DNA of 64,000 nucleotides from Tetracladium setigerum. Taxonomy: Eukaryota; Ascomycota; Leotiomycetes; Helotiales. Shown piece after piece: positions 1-11,753 of the stretch (its first letter is position 1; every line of letters starts with the position of its first letter). The position numbers were made by a program, and so were the translations under genes. The notes under the pieces are model-generated. The model searched no databases and was not told the origin of the DNA. It saw only the letters and a list, made by a program, of their open reading frames with translations. The stretch is taken from the NCBI GenBank assembly GCA_031472005.1, contig PZJY01000004.1:2330556-2394555 (forward strand), written 5' to 3'.

Positions 1-589
1 ACATCATGAAGTTTATCGGAATTTATGATGGTGGACTGCTTCCAATTATTCGAGGTGCACCAGATATGTGTACTGTGAAAATTTCCAAAAGATATGGTCG
101 CCTGAATGTAATTCATGAAACCACCACAAAAGCAACCCGACCACGAAGCCCCCCAAAATACATATTTCATACTTGAATCCCTCTCTTCCTTTGATATCTA
201 GAAAGCAAAATAAATTCCATAAATGAAGCACGCAGGTCTCCTGAAGAAGATTGACGTTCAGGGAGCGAAAATTGTATAAATCAAAATTCTCCCAAAACTC
301 ACTTGAATTATGGACAACCAAAAAAAAAAATATTTTAAAAATAATATATGTCAAGCCATTTCACCTCAAAACACAACTATCACCACAACCCCATAAACCC
401 TCGATACAAACCATACCCAAGAGTACAATTCATTGGTCAAAAGGGGGTGGGTAACGAGCCTCGCCTCGTTTGTAGGTCGCGCAAAAATCTTTTTTTCCTT
501 CCCCACATATCTGCGGCAAGAACCCACCCCAACTCACTCTACCTCCATAGTCTCAAATAACACATCCGGGACTTCACCAAGCAATAGCC
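1..589. other. Intergenic, no gene seen
   Basis: AT-rich sequence with only short open frames and no splice-consistent coding signal. It ends immediately before the tRNA gene. Confidence 0.5.
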
Positions 590-682
590 GCCCGGCTAGC
601 TCAATCGGTAGAGCGTCTGACTCTTAATGTGCGAGCATCAAAAGTCATCAGAAGGTTGCGGGTTCGACCCCCGCGTTGGGCT
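590..682 (+). tRNA. tRNA-Lys (anticodon CTT) with 20-nt intron
   Basis: The acceptor arms GCCCGGC (590-596) and GTTGGGC (675-681) pair with two G-T pairs, followed by discriminator T682. A-box-like TAGCTCAATCGGTA and B-box GGTTCGACCC (661-670) are present. The anticodon stem TCTGA/TCAGA encloses the loop CTCTTAA, giving anticodon CTT at 623-625. A 20-nt insertion at 627-646 sits one base 3' of the anticodon, the canonical position 37/38 of eukaryotic nuclear tRNA introns removed by the tRNA splicing endonuclease. The mature tRNA would be 73 nt before CCA addition. This is a nuclear RNA polymerase III gene. Confidence 0.95.
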
Positions 683-2827
683 ATTGAAGATGATTAACAT
701 TATCCTACAATACATATATTCCCAGCACCTCTGAGTTATACTCTCAGAAGCGCAACCAACTTTTTTTTTTCGACTTTTTAAACCACTTTATAAGTGGATT
801 TTTTAAGAGGGGGAGGGTGGGGGGGGGGGGGGGGCAGTTTGTGATGGTATTGATTGATGGCTTAATATTTGGAAATAGTTGACATATTTTTTGTGTCATT
901 TTTAAGATTTTCTTGGGTTGCTGTGCTGTCTGAGTTTTGAACGCCAAGATATCAAGCGATCGGTGATTTCGACCTCAACCTTTTTGAAGGAAAGTTGTGG
1001 TACTCAGAACAATTCGTTCTTTCTCTTTATAACATTTCACTAGTTCATAGTTAATTTGAGGGTGGAAAGGGTAAGGGCAGATCAACCTAAGCAAGAGACC
1101 TGCCCAAAGTTGAGGATCGCGGGACAGCAGAGTGAACGTAAAAGGCCAGGAAGGACTGGAGTGATGCATCCCGAAAAAGAATTAGTTATTCCCCTCTTTA
1201 GAAATCTGGATCACTGTTTATTCATTACTGTCAATGTTGATTATAAGGACTTGATGGCTGATCCGTGTATAAGAGATGGTTAGGGAGTTCATTCAGACTT
1301 GGCAGCACTACTCTTTGCTGGCTCTGGACTCCAATATGGTAATTCCCATTCTTATAATTGTAAAGATGTGTTGAAAATATACTAAAAAACATTTTTTTTG
1401 GGATATTCTAGTTCTTCTTACTTTTCAATGTCTTCATTCCTCGATTTGGCCAACATTGTGAATGTTGTTTGAAGACGCTTGCAATTCGAGCCAATTATCC
1501 TTCACTGGGATAATATTTTCCCCTGGCATTAACTTCCACGCGAATTCAAAGGCTCCAATTGTGCTTTGTTCTGACTGATTCTGAACTAAGTGGTCAAATT
1601 GTAATCTCTATCTGTGGAAAAAGACAGAGACTGTATAATGTCGTCGGCCAAGACAATAATCGCCAAGGTTCACAGACACTGATTGGAATTCTTCCAAGAA
1701 AGCTTGAGTTGAGTAGTCCGCTAGCTGAATGTCAGAACGGAAATATCCATGTGGTGATTTTTGTATTGTTTTGATGAAGAGTTCTCAAATCCTCAGGATG
1801 AGGCCATTGTGAGAAAACGCTGCACACCGCAAACAGGTTACAACAACCGAGTACTGCGAGAAGTGAGCCTGACTACGGTACCACTCCGAAAGAAACTCGT
1901 CTGGCAGAGTGAAGATAAACACGCCCCTTTAATCTCTCGCTTGTGAATCAGCAATGCGATGTGACCTTGTTCCATCCGCAAAAATGCCATGTACGTCATA
2001 TCATATTGTCGACTCACGGTGTACAGGACACTATCTCCAGATGCATCTCCAACCTCACGATTTCCAGCCTCAACCTGAGGGCCAAAGGCTCCGCTCTCCC
2101 GCTCTAATCCCGTCACCAGGCTCCATCTCTTATCATCGATCGCCCACCGCTCCCAAGACACGACTCAAACCCTCCGATTTTCAGTATACCAAAAAAACCC
2201 ACAACACCATCATGCGCCACATCTGCAGGACTCGGCAGTGTACCGCTGTGGCGTTCTCGACCCGTCTAGCCTCCAAGCGATGCCTTAGCGCTGCTGTCAA
2301 AGCATGAAATTGGCACTCCATGGAAAATCACTTCTCGATCAAACGACCCCCCAAAACGCGCATCTTCCTTGATTTTTCGCGGCAGCAAAGTCACCGTGCA
2401 CGCCAACACGCTAGCCAGAAATTGCTAACGTCTCATCTCGGTGCCCTCTTCCATCAAATCGGAAGCGAGACAATGAGTCGCGCTACGTCATCTGATGCCA
2501 AGCTATCAATCTCGAATCGATGATTCTTGGGTAAACGATGACGATTGTGAAAGTAGTGAGAGTGTGTTTGACAGTTGTTTGTTAGTGTGCCCAAGCATGC
2601 AAATTTCGATCCGATTCTTTTTTGGTTGATGACGCTACTGGCGAAAAGTGAAGTGAAGTGATTGCAGTCTATCGCGAAATGTAAATATAAGAGTGACTCC
2701 CGCCCGAGTTCTTCGACCTTTTCCTCTTCATAACAACAACAACCCAAAACTAACTCACTTCCTCAACAAACAAACAAATCCTCAATCAATCAACCAACCC
2801 CCTCAAACAAACACACAAACCGTCAAA
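683..2827. other. Intergenic region with G tract, no supported gene
   Basis: Only short uncorrelated open frames are seen. A run of 16 G lies at 819-834, just after a G-rich stretch. The last ~130 bases are A/C-rich (CAACAAACAAACAAATC-like), typical of a fungal 5' leader for the gene starting at 2828. Confidence 0.5.
819..834 (+). repeat. G16 homopolymer tract
   Basis: Sixteen consecutive G residues preceded by G5-A-G3-T, 137 bp downstream of the tRNA-Lys gene. G-quadruplex formation is possible; the exact length in an assembly is unreliable. Confidence 0.8.
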
Positions 2828-3102
2828 ATGGGAGCCGTCGTATCATGCGTAAGTTTCCCGGCCCTTGAAGATATTTTGGACATCTTTCCTAATGTTGTGA
2901 CAAACAGATCAAGTCTCTCTTCCAAACCATCGGTGCTTGCATCATGGCAGTCGTTAACGGAATCGCCAACATCCTCAAGGCCATCATCTCCGCCATTGCC
3001 AACTTCTTCGGCATTATTGTCTCCTGCCTCACCTGCGGCCGAGGAGGACGCAAGCGTGGACACGGAGGAGCAGGTCACGGAACGAGAACAAGTCATGTCT
3101 AA
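2828..3102 (+). CDS. Small hydrophobic protein, probably N-myristoylated
   Basis: Two exons (2828-2848 and 2908-3102) split by a 59-nt intron with donor GTAAGT and acceptor ACAG encode 71 aa. The protein begins MGAVVSC. Gly2 with Ser6 fits the N-myristoylation pattern MGxxxS, and Cys7 is placed for palmitoylation. A hydrophobic, Ile/Ala-rich middle (about residues 10-50) is followed by a Cys pair (about 50-53) and a basic, Gly-rich tail. The intron falls directly after Cys7, so exon 1 encodes just the acylation signal. I recall similar short proteins as conserved hypotheticals in ascomycetes; no function is known to me. Membrane association is inferred. The A/C-rich leader upstream suggests a well-expressed gene. 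Confidence 0.85.
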
Positions 3103-4175
3103 ACAACAAACTCACACTCTCTTCAACCAACTCGGTTTTGATTCGCTCTCGCTGAGAAAGAATTTGTCTGCTTGATGGACAGGAAGGAGACATGAGTGGT
3201 GGTGGTGATGGATAGTTGCAGGGCTTAGCTGTACGATAGATCGGATGGAGTTTACGATGATATGGCAGGATGGGTGGACACACGCACGCACGCATCTTTT
3301 CTCTCTTTGCGCAATACCCCGGCATTAGATTTAGAGTCTTTTGTCATTTGTTTATTAAAGCGAGATACTTAATGACATAATGACTTTGTCTTCACACACT
3401 TTTCCGTCTTGCCAGGTTCCTAATGATAAGTTTATTATTATTTACCACATGATGTGCAGGACTTCACAACAATCAGCTTTTTTCCACAATTAATTCTTGA
3501 TCAACCTGATCTACAAAAATTGAAAAACAAACGAATCATAATTACATAACTACATTTGAGAACATGTTTTGGAAACCCACTCTCTAACAATACTTATTTA
3601 TTGGGATTCGTGACTACAAACAATACCCGCCCCAGCATCCATCTAGAAATGGGTTCGAAGGAGAACTATGCTCACGTTCGAGCATGATCTACTTAGGTAC
3701 CTGAGCAGCGAAGCGATGGGGCAGTAATTAAAGGTAACAGTAATTTTAAAACTCAGCTGTAGCTCGCTCAAACCCAGTCGGTACTTCACGGGATCACGAG
3801 GGCGAGAGTAGGTGTATATCTTTATTTTATAAACCATAAATTCTTGGTGGCGAAAGCAAGAGAGGTCTAAGCTAACTAAGTTGATGGAAGGTTTTGCTAT
3901 TTCGCTGAAAGACCCCGTGCCACAAATAACGTGTATGGATAATCTAAAAGCAAAGCACAATTCCTTGATATTGATATCAGTAGGTAGATATACAATGTGC
4001 TCGTGTGAAAGCCCGTGTCCTGTTACTAAAGACCATCGCAGAGCGTTGCCATAAGCACTCCTGGAAGGCATCAGTAATACCATTTTGTTGAATTTCACGA
4101 CCATCTCTTGAACGATGAAACCCCAGAAACCAAAGTCCCCATGAACAAACCAAGAGCCAACGGTGCGCCACATTC
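3103..4175. other. Intergenic, convergent 3' regions
   Basis: Lies between two convergent genes. A 176-codon minus-strand open frame (3643-4173) abuts the stop of the next gene but has no recognisable domain and looks like 3'-UTR read-through. Nothing else is supported. Confidence 0.5.
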
Positions 4176-5352
4176 TTAATCCGAATCAGATTCCGAGTCA
4201 GATTCCGAATCCGATGGCCATGGCAATTCCACCGGTTGTCTTACGACATCATCATGAGGACGAGTCTCAACAGTGAAATATCTTGACGAAAATACTGGCC
4301 CCCATACGGCCGTCACGTGTGGTCGTTGGCCGAGTGTCTTTGCCAAGGTTTCCACATTCTTGCTTGCCTTGTATATGACCTCTTCCATTTCACTGATGCC
4401 TGGATGGCCTATCACTGTCAGTCTCATTAAGGCTTTCAGATTTGCCAATGGATGATGCATTGGTCGGAGTTCGGTATCCCAGATGGTTGCGTTGGCAGAT
4501 GTCGAGTCTCGAGGAATGTACATGGGCATATCCCGAGCAGGCTCCCCATCTCTCGCAGATATCATCAGCAGAAGACGAAGCAGCTTGGTGCTCGTTCTCA
4601 AGGGTTCAAATGTTCCCTGGAGGAGACTGGAGTCTTGAATGTTGTTGGTGTAAGTGATCTCAAGAGAACCAACCTCGCTAGTGTAATGGCCGATACCCCC
4701 AAAGAATGCCTTGCAAGCCGTTGGTGTTGAGAAGACAAAAGTTGCGCAGTTGTAAAAACGAAATCTCGTCTCCCGATAGGTCTGTTGCGACACCATTGAG
4801 AGCCCCTCACCACAGCGGCAGCCTGAATTTCCGCCATAGAAGTCCAAGCTGGCGCACGCCCGTTTCAAATGAGATGGGGAATGAAAGACCTTGTCGTATA
4901 TTTGCTCTCTGAGTTCCGTGGGAAGACCAAGGAGACTCGCTCGAGGGTGCTCGGCGGTTTGTGAGATCACCTCAGATCCGAATTGGGATCCTGCTTTGGG
5001 TGCCTGGGGGTGGTTGCAGCTCTGCGAATCCACGTTATTACTAACTGGTTGCTCTAAGATCAACTCTTCATTGAACGGCCTGAGTGAAGGACAGGGCTCT
5101 ATAGCAATGGTTAGAATCGAGCCATATGAAGAGAAGAGAGTGTTCAACTATACGGAAGGAACCATCCGGTCGATTCGTGTGTACCTCTGGGCACCCAGTT
5201 CCCGGCTGATGGTGATGGTGCTCTCCAACTTGCAACAGAGCTGCCATTGGAGTGAATTCTAGGACGAACGGTTTGGAGACTCTGTTAAAGGTATTTAATG
5301 GTCGTTGATGGTCGCAAGGAACGTCGCCGTCGAAGATAGTAGAACCTGTCAT
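4176..5352 (-). CDS. F-box-like / 2EXR-type hypothetical protein
   Basis: The main exon (4176-5096) has no usable ATG at its upstream end. An upstream exon 5185-5352, starting at the ATG 5352-5350, can be joined through an 88-nt intron (donor GTACAC; CTAAC branch motif just before the acceptor) to give about 362 aa. A 37-nt intron is an alternative, so the N-terminus is uncertain. The frame includes the fungal F-box-like signature LLGLPTELREQIY, followed by the conserved pattern of fungal regulators of the 2EXR/F-box-like group (QQTYRETRFRFY). The protein ends in an acidic SESDSESDSD tail. The likely role is substrate recognition for SCF ubiquitin ligase or an uncharacterised paralogue. It is divergent from another F-box gene with only 152 bp between starts. 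Confidence 0.7.
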
Positions 5353-5504
5353 GTGAGAGCTCTTGGCAGTCTACCGAGCGGTTGGATTTGCTTCCGAAAC
5401 AAGCCGACATTGAGCGTGGAAGGTGAAGCTGATACTTTGAAGTAGATATCCCGCCCATCCTTGCCCCATCGAAGGTGTTTAGCTACCTGACAAATCTTTC
5501 AAGT
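5353..5504. promoter_or_regulatory. Short bidirectional promoter between two F-box-type genes
   Basis: Only 152 bp separate the proposed start codons of the divergent genes at 5352 (minus) and 5505 (plus), so both promoters must overlap here. No specific motif was identified. Confidence 0.4.
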
Positions 5505-6878
5505 ATGGAATTGACGCCAATTAAGATTCCAAGAAAGAGCAAAGGCGACTATAGCAAGGCTGCACTTGCCGCAAGGAAAGCCATGGTATTTCCGTCCTGT
5601 CTCACCCATCTATCATTCCATATCAGCAAACTAATCTCCCAACAGAACAGACCTTATCGCAAAGGAAGACCTCTTCGACCACCGTGTGTCAAAGATGTTG
5701 AAGGTCAACTGAAGGCGTGTGAAGATTTGCAAACAGCAAATCAACCAAAGAAAAGATCTTTGAAGAATCTCAAATCGAAGCGTAAGATGTCGGCTCTGGA
5801 GAAGCTCCCAACAGAATTATTGCAACATGTATTTCTGTGCTGTCTCAACCTCAACCTCCCACGAGCAAGTCCTGTCATTGCTGGGAAGCTGAGTAGCCCA
5901 ACGATGTACTCTCGAGCAATCATGGCAGCTTTTGGCCCAACTTGGGACGCTTGGCATGGTAAAGATAGGAACCGAAGGGTAGAAAAGGATCTCAGTGGAG
6001 GTGACACTGTCTTGCAGGTCAGTGGAAATACTGATGTAATGTGTCCGACTACTTACAAGTATCAGTCTGAAATTTTACGTTGCCGTTGGGCATCGCTTGA
6101 TGTATTGTTAGAGGCCAAAGATGCTTGGATGCAAAGCTTCAGGGAGCCAAGGGAATTGATACCACTCTGTGAGTAGTAAACCCTGAATGATCAAGTGGGA
6201 ATCATACTAATACATAATTCCTCAGATTTCAGCAGAGGCTATAGGGGAGCACCCCTTCCAAGTACCGCAAGGGAGTATTTTGAAACAGACTTTGCTTTAT
6301 TCTGTGACTTCGCCCAAGAAGTTGATGGACCTTCAGTTTGGCACACTTGTAATTGGGAACGAAATACTGATGTCTCCGATGGTATTGAGATTCCTATCAG
6401 TCTTCTCTCGGGACCTTGGACTGAGGACATGATCAAATATCTCTTTTGGCTGGTGAAGTCTGGTGCTGAAATAGATTGGATCAATTCGACAATCGGCGAA
6501 GTAAGTAAATGCCAGATTCAAAGGTTTACCAAGTCTAACGCAATCTAGGTTGGCCTTGTAGGACTGCGGACTGCTATCATTCAAGGTGACACCCGAGCAA
6601 TTCATTTACTTCATTGGGCGGGCCTTATTGGAAAACTTGACATGGATACTCTGGTATGGGCACTTCGAAATGCCGGAGGAGACAAACAAGCAGTGATAAA
6701 TCATCTCCTTAGAATTGGATTTAGTATTTTGTCTGATCCAGACGCACGGAAGTTAGGTAGGGCATTGTCAAGTCTTAGAGATGAGGCCGTGGAGGAAGAT
6801 GATGAGAACAAGCTTCAATTCTTCCATGTTATTCGCAGATCGACAACTCTTAGAGATATCACCAATCTCCATGTATAG
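5505..6878 (+). CDS. F-box domain protein (402 aa)
   Basis: Four exons: 5505-5585, 5646-6168, 6226-6500 and 6549-6878. The introns are 60, 57 and 48 nt, all GT-AG, and the phases agree throughout. The first ATG in the frame is 5505. After a basic N-terminal region rich in Lys/Arg, an F-box begins with LEKLPTELLQHVFLCCLNLN (about residues 80-100). The C-terminal half (from about residue 290) has a repeat-like pattern, with HLLHWAGLIG and a following helical segment that may be ankyrin-like. F-box proteins bind Skp1 and present substrates to the SCF E3 ligase; the substrate is unknown. It is divergent with the F-box-like gene to its left. Confidence 0.8.
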
Positions 6879-7085
6879 AGTTATTTCAGAATAGTTAAAA
6901 ACATCACTATTCCAACAATTTGATTGAGACCTTCGCCGTTTATCTGTTTTGTCATGTGACGTCAAATCGCGCAAATTATCCAAGCTTCTGAACTTCGAAA
7001 TTGTTCCAACTTTCGTCCCAGAAATCATGACGAACAAAGGAGCTCTGATTGTTATTTTAGTGATCAATCGATAGCTTTCATAGAC

Positions 7086-8897
7086 ATGCGGGTCTCCACA
7101 AAGGTGCAAGCTCCTTCGTCGATGCTCCTCAAATTCCTAAAATCGCAATCCGAGAGCGTCTGTTTCTTCAACCCAAATCCTCGACCAGGATTTACATTCG
7201 ACCATGCAGCACCGCGAAGTGCACATCCGCCGACTGCGAAACGATCACCGATAGGTACTACAAGACTACTATCGACAACAGTTCCACGAAAAGCAACTCT
7301 CGAAGCGGGGTTCCCCGGCCTCGAGTTCCTCTTCCCTCAGTCAGCTATCTCTGCACTCCGTCCGGAGTCGCGTACACTTCGGGGAACGAGCAGGCATCAG
7401 AAAAGAACGTGGAGAGGGGTTTCCGGTGTCAACCATAAATCTTCGAGTGCGAGGAAATGGTACCAGCTATGGGGCAACAGATCAATGAAGGGCGGAAAGC
7501 CTCTACAGCGAGATGATCTCCCCAACCCGAATCGAGATGAGAGTGGCGAGTCTATGTTCAGTCTGGGAAGGCATATTTCGGCCAAAGCTGCTGCACAGCC
7601 AAAACTGCGCTGTACCGAGCTTGATGAGAACGGAAACATTGTTCTTACGAGTGGGGAGTTCAAAAAGACGGAACTGATTCAGAAGGTAAATCTAGCCCAA
7701 GATCAATGACAAGGTACCTTCTGACACAAATTATTCTACAGTACGGGCTTCTGCCTCGAGATTTACGAAAAATTGACTCCAGTATCCTCCCTCACATCCT
7801 CGTTCGACCATCCGCAATCCTCATAAATCTCCTCCACCTTCGTGTGCTCATAAAAGCCAACCGAGTTCTTGTATTCGACACTTACGGCACGACAGACTCC
7901 GTCCACCAATCCTCCTTCATCTACGACCTCGAAGACAAGCTTCGCCAACAAAGTTCCCCTCTGCCGGTGGTCTCCCCTACGAATTCCGCGCTCTCGAAGC
8001 CGTTCTCGTCTCAGTAGTAACCGGCCTCGAACAAGAATTCGAAGGCGTCAGGGAACCAGTCGTACGCGTCTTACGAGGATTGGAAGAAGACATTGACAGA
8101 GAGAAGCTGCGCTACCTCCTCATTTACTCCAAGAAATTGGGTACATTCGAGCAAAAGGCAAAACTGGTCCGTGATGCCATCGACGAGTTATTGGAAGCAG
8201 ATGATGATTTGGCGTCCATGTATCTCACCGAGAAATTGCATGATATAATGCGGGGTGAAGATGATCATACGGAGGTCGAAATGCTGTTAGAATCGTACCA
8301 CAAACTCTGTGATGAGATTGTTCAAGAATCCGGAAATTTGGTTTCCAGTATTCGAAATACGGAGGAGATGTAAGCTTCAACCCCATTTTCACAAATTCTC
8401 TGTTCCTTTTTTCTTAGCTCGCAGTTGCTAACATCTAGACAAACAGCGTGAAAGCTATTCTGGACGCCAACCGCAACTCCCTAATGCTTCTCGACCTCAA
8501 ATTCTCTATCGGAACCCTCGGTATCGGTAGCGGCGCCTTCATCGCCGCCCTTTACGGCATGAATTTGAAAAATTTCATGGAGGACTCTGATCTGGGATTC
8601 CTTGGTGTAACAGTCTGGTCTGCCGTTTTCGCCGGCGTCATCGTAGCGTACGGCTTGACGAAGTTGAGAAAGGTCCAAAGGATCACAATGTGGGGAGAGG
8701 GAGGCAGGAAGACGGGAAGGAATTGGAGGGATGCCGATGTAGATGTTGCAAAGGGGGAGCTGGAGATTGGAAGGAGGGGCGTGCTGGAAAGACATCGACG
8801 GTTGAGGGAGGAGAGGAGAGGGGCATATGAGGACAGGAGGGATGCGATTGGGGTTTTGAAAGAGGATCCTTCACTTGTTAGTGTGGATAAGAAATGA
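7086..8897 (+). CDS. MRS2: Mitochondrial inner-membrane Mg2+ channel Mrs2 (CorA family), apparent frameshift
   Basis: Exons 7086-7685, 7742-8369 and 8447-8897 with GT-AG introns of 56 and 77 nt. The N-terminus is Ser/Arg-rich, as expected of a mitochondrial presequence. The conserved Mrs2 core starts at YGLLPRDLRKIDSS. The C-terminal exon carries the first membrane helix ending in YGMN, the diagnostic GMN selectivity motif of CorA/Mrs2 channels, then a second helix (LGFLGVTVWSAVFAGVIVAY) and a long basic tail. Family members form pentamers that import Mg2+ into the matrix. Exon 2 is one base short: the frame encoding LRQQSSPL runs to a stop, while the conserved PYEFRALEAVLVSVVTGLEQEFE block lies in the -1 frame. 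The break is close to the C4 run at 7956-7959. This is either an assembly deletion or a disrupted gene. Start 7119 is an alternative. Confidence 0.9.
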
Positions 8898-9343
8898 TGA
8901 TGTGGTGTATGTGTAAGAAGGGGAAATATTACAACAAGGAACAGTATTGGAGAAGGTGTTTGGATATGTAACAGCAATATATGGCATCGGGCGAATGGCG
9001 TTTAGAGCTAGATAGACTTGTTTTGGAGTAGTTATAGATACCTACTCTCTTCTCACTTTATTAATGTCATGTTTGTTTCCAACTCAATCCAGCAAGCTGT
9101 AAATCCACTAGCCTTCGAATTTTGATTACTTCCTTTGAGAACCTTTTTTAATCTAAGCTTCGCTAGATTCTCCTAGACTATATCAATCCACCATTATTCA
9201 ACTTGAGCATTCTTTGAAATTTCGTCGATAAACACATTAATTAAGATAGAGGGTATATAGTGTACAACCTCACAGCCACACTCCCCACTCGATCCGTCAC
9301 CTAAAGATTCTTCAATAGTCTCATCACCCCGCCCACCTTTCCC
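8898..9343. other. Convergent 3' intergenic region
   Basis: AT-rich sequence between the stops of the Mrs2 gene (plus) and the aldehyde dehydrogenase gene (minus). No gene or structured element was seen. Confidence 0.5.
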
Positions 9344-11236
9344 TCAAACTCCATAGCCAAGCTCAATAACTCCCCTTACGAACTCATAACCCCTCCTAGT
9401 ATCTGGAATCGGATACTGAACCTGCGCAGGAATCGCTGTCCTCACCCCAGCCCAACCCCATCGATCCTCACAAACTGCCTTGATATTACACAGTCCCCTC
9501 AATCCTTCCTCGCCCGCAAACCGTCCATAACCACTTCCTCCAACGCCCCCAAATGGAAGTTGCACGGCATAATAGGCAGCGAAGTCATTGATGGCAACCA
9601 TGCCAGTTTTAAGATTCTTGAGAACGATATCCATCGCCCAGTCGTTCTTACCGAATACCGATGCGCCGAGACCAAATTCTGGAGAGTTGGATATGGCAAC
9701 GGCATCTTTGGGCGATTGGGCGGGCATGATAACACAGATTGGGCCGAAGCATTCTTCGTTTGCGATGGCCATGGTGGACGTTACGTCTACGAGAAGGGTA
9801 GGTTGGAAATAGTGACCTGAGTGATGAACAGGGTGGTTGAATCGTTTACCGCCTACAAGAAGACGAGCGCCGTCCTTGACAGCGGACTCAATCAGGTTCT
9901 CTAGCCGTGTGAAGGAAGCGTCGGAGATCATAGCTCCCATGTCGATTTGTTCGCCGTCTTTGGCGTCCAGGATGGAGCCTACTCGAATGGCTTTGATACG
10001 TGGTTCAAGGGCTTCCACGAGTTTAGGGTAGACGGTTGGACAGGCTATGATGCGTTCTATGCCAATGCAGTTCTGACCAGCGGCTTGAAATGTTCCTCGG
10101 AGGAGGATCTCGATGACTCGTGGGAGGTCTTTCAATGCGCTGTCGAGGATTATGGCGGCGTCTTTACCACCTAGTTCGGCTACAATGGGGGTGAGTGATT
10201 TTGCTGCTGATGCCGCAACAAACTTGGCAACGGGGCGACTGCCGATGAAGGTTACGTGCGAGATAGATGGGTGGGAAGTGAGATAGTTTGCAGTTTGAGG
10301 CCAGGTTGTGACTGTTTGGACGAGATTCGCATCATGGCCACATGTGTGAAGTGCGCCTTTGACGATCAGAGAGAAGTATGCGGAACTCCAGGCCGTATTT
10401 TCAGAAGCCTTGACCACAATTCCATTGCCAGCAAAGATAGCAGATATGACAGGACCAACAAGATTGTGGAATGGGTAGTTCCAGGAGACGAGTGCTGCAA
10501 CGATTCCAAGAGGTTCATACTGGACCGTGTTCCGCTTGTACTTCATGAGCAAATTCGTAGGCCGTCTCGAAGGCTTCAAGGCATTCTCTCCATGGTCAAT
10601 TGTCCATTGTAGCTTTTCAGCTGTGACCAGGATCTCTCCAAACATAGCATCAATCAACGTTTTGCCGGAATCCAGAGCAGCAATTCGACATATCTCTTCC
10701 TGGTGATCCAAAACGTGTTGTTTAATACAGCGTAGAACTTGTCTTCTTTGCGACCATGTAGTCAGAGCCCACTTCTCTTGCGCTACTTGTGCCTTTTCAA
10801 TTGCTCGGTCGATACCATCTGGTGTGGTTGGGTTCACAATTCCGAGATACTCGCCAGTAGCTGGGGCATAGCATTGGATCGCTGTCGATCCTGGTGCCTT
10901 TCGATTGTTAGCCTGATGACTGAAGCTCCTGCCTCCAGCAGATTCTTGCATACCTTGATGGAGGGGTTTTCAAGTATTTTCCTCTCCTCCTGTCGCTTCA
11001 GCTCCACCAATTCGTATTTGATAACCGGTTCCTTTTTATACCACTCTGCGGTCCAGACGGCACAGTATACGAGAAATGCGATCAGGAACGACCCGCCCAA
11101 CATTGTCAGCCAGACAAGTTTTTCACTGTGTAATAATTAGCACAAGAGCAATCCAAATCTGTATACCAGAGGCTACATACACATCTTTCTCGCTCCATTC
11201 AAAAGCCCAGTGGTTTGGATCATTCGACACACCCAT
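9344..11236 (-). CDS. Membrane-anchored aldehyde dehydrogenase (Msc7-like)
   Basis: Three exons on the minus strand, 11181-11236, 10954-11125 and 9344-10897, with introns of 55 and 56 nt (donors GTATGT and GTATGC), encode 593 aa. A single hydrophobic segment (about residues 24-44, FLIAFLVYCAVW) anchors the N-terminus. The rest is an NAD(P)+-dependent aldehyde dehydrogenase: the cofactor-region motif SWNYPFHN, the general base Glu317 in AELGGKD, the nucleophile Cys353 in GQNC, and FGGVGGSGYGR near the end. The catalytic residues are intact. The anchored architecture matches the fungal group that includes yeast Msc7, probably in the ER membrane; the substrate is unknown. Exon 1 is supported by phase and by the consensus donor. 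Confidence 0.9.
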
Positions 11237-11753
11237 GTTGGGTGTAAAGCTTCAAAATGCCGGTTCTGCAAGGGGTTGGATCTGCGAATACAAAAGGAAC
11301 GGTTCGCCCTCAATGTACCATCTGTCATGAGTTGAAATGGCCTTCGAGATTTGATCGAGCAGATGTTGTTGGCGAAATATCCCCCACAAATCGAAGCTGT
11401 CAAGAAAGCAGTAGCACCCCTGAAAGATCCCTGCCCCACCATCTTTTCGCTTCCGGGCCTTCGCTCCGCTCTCATAATTTCTCGCTTCCCTTTAAATATG
11501 TAAACAACAACAAAGGCTGCTCCAGTATAGGGAAAGGGGTTCTTATTGTAGCTCTCCCTCCAGGTTATCAGTTTTACACTTGATGATATTTTTTTTCTTC
11601 GTTTCTTTCTTCTACCAGCTCGTGCCTACCGCCTACTATGAACTACTTATGTTATTGAGCTCGCGCATATATCAACAAGCACTTGCTAAAAAGGTTTTAC
11701 AATTCTTCATACATAAAAAAATTAAAAAAAATTGCTCTTTGTTGATTCTCACA
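11237..11753. other. Intergenic, promoter of the aldehyde dehydrogenase gene
   Basis: No gene is visible. It holds the upstream region of the ALDH gene and the AT-rich 3' region of the glycosylase gene. Confidence 0.5.

Noticed and set aside
1954..2307. 117-codon plus-strand open frame
   Set aside because: No recognisable sequence, and the opposite strand is equally open; likely chance.
3643..4173. 176-codon minus-strand open frame
   Set aside because: It starts immediately downstream of the F-box-like gene stop, has no domain or protein-like bias, and is best read as 3' UTR.
5068..5147. TTG start of the F-box-like open frame
   Set aside because: Nuclear fungal genes rarely start at TTG; an upstream exon with ATG at 5352 and a consistent phase explains the frame.
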